Assembly: GCA_910589385.1 (NCBI GenBank)
Contig: CAJUTU010000020.1
Location: 1 to 62,849 of the forward strand
Origin: an uncultured Lachnospiraceae bacterium
Lineage (GTDB): Bacteria > Bacillota > Clostridia > Lachnospirales > Lachnospiraceae
Length of the DNA stretch: 62,849 nt
Direction of reading: 5' to 3'
Positions 62,838 to 62,849 of this stretch are shown here, piece by piece (within the stretch, counting starts at the first letter, position 1; the number at the start of each line of letters is the position of its first letter). A model generated the notes under the pieces. The model was given only the letters and a program-made list of their open reading frames with translations. It was not told the DNA's origin and did no database searches. The position numbers were made by a program, and so were the translations under genes.

Positions 62838-62849
62838 TTAGCCGAACCC

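Overview
The window looks like the chromosome of a gut Lachnospiraceae-type Firmicute (Clostridium cluster XIVa relative). This rests on AGGAGG-type ribosome binding sites, TTGACA-17-TATAAT promoters, Rpn-family proteins, BlaRI, PerR, NiaR and a 2-hydroxyacyl-CoA dehydratase-type activase. The species cannot be named from the sequence alone. No rRNA, tRNA or CRISPR array is visible.

Layout. 0-5.6 kb: end of an ArsR-like/ABC exporter operon, a small membrane protein, an HxlR regulator and flavodoxin/flavin-reductase genes, some broken. 5.6-10.7 kb: AraC regulator divergent from a GH3 glycosidase and a GPH sugar symporter. 11-13.5 kb: two truncated genes fused end to end (P-loop kinase and aldo/keto reductase) and an Rpn nuclease gene. 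13.7-24.8 kb: a GntR regulator divergent from an unusual operon. It encodes a CooC-like ATPase, two HgdB/HgdA-type (2-hydroxyacyl-CoA dehydratase family) subunits, their ATP-dependent activase, a 59-residue membrane peptide, a stand-alone protein resembling acetyl-CoA synthase domain 2, a 955-residue Fe-S/FAD oxidoreductase and HypA, followed by a GH51 arabinofuranosidase. 25-33.6 kb: housekeeping and stress genes (nth, MerR, nadABC with NiaR, PerR, hemerythrin-CheX).

33.6-46.8 kb: a LacI regulator, then a promoter with two tandem LacI-type operators driving a long operon. It encodes a PanE-like reductase, a cyclase-family metal hydrolase, two isocitrate-lyase/PEP-mutase-family proteins, a family-5 solute-binding lipoprotein, FIVE consecutive SnoaL/NTF2-like paralogues (about 230 aa each) and a complete Opp/Dpp-type ABC importer. 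I know of no described pathway with this gene set. 47-53 kb: NhaC-type antiporter, an intact MntA-HepT toxin-antitoxin pair, an ABC-F protein and BlaR1/BlaI. 53.4-56.3 kb: a decayed second copy of the Fe-S/FAD oxidoreductase (large in-frame internal deletion) joined to a headless LysR gene and followed by intact hypA and hypB. 56.3-59.3 kb: pyrimidine salvage (cdd, udp) and an AzgA-type purine permease. 59.4-62.8 kb: a scrapyard of a frameshifted DUF1703 ATPase, a truncated tyrosine recombinase, an internally deleted GNAT and a possible IS66 accessory fragment.

Two blocks deserve most attention. The first is the CooC/HypA/ACS-domain/HgdABC operon, a candidate nickel- or Fe-S-dependent reductive enzyme system flanked by plant-glycoside hydrolases. 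The second is the LacI-controlled five-SnoaL catabolic operon. A further theme is that at least four genes have lost an internal segment while keeping the reading frame.
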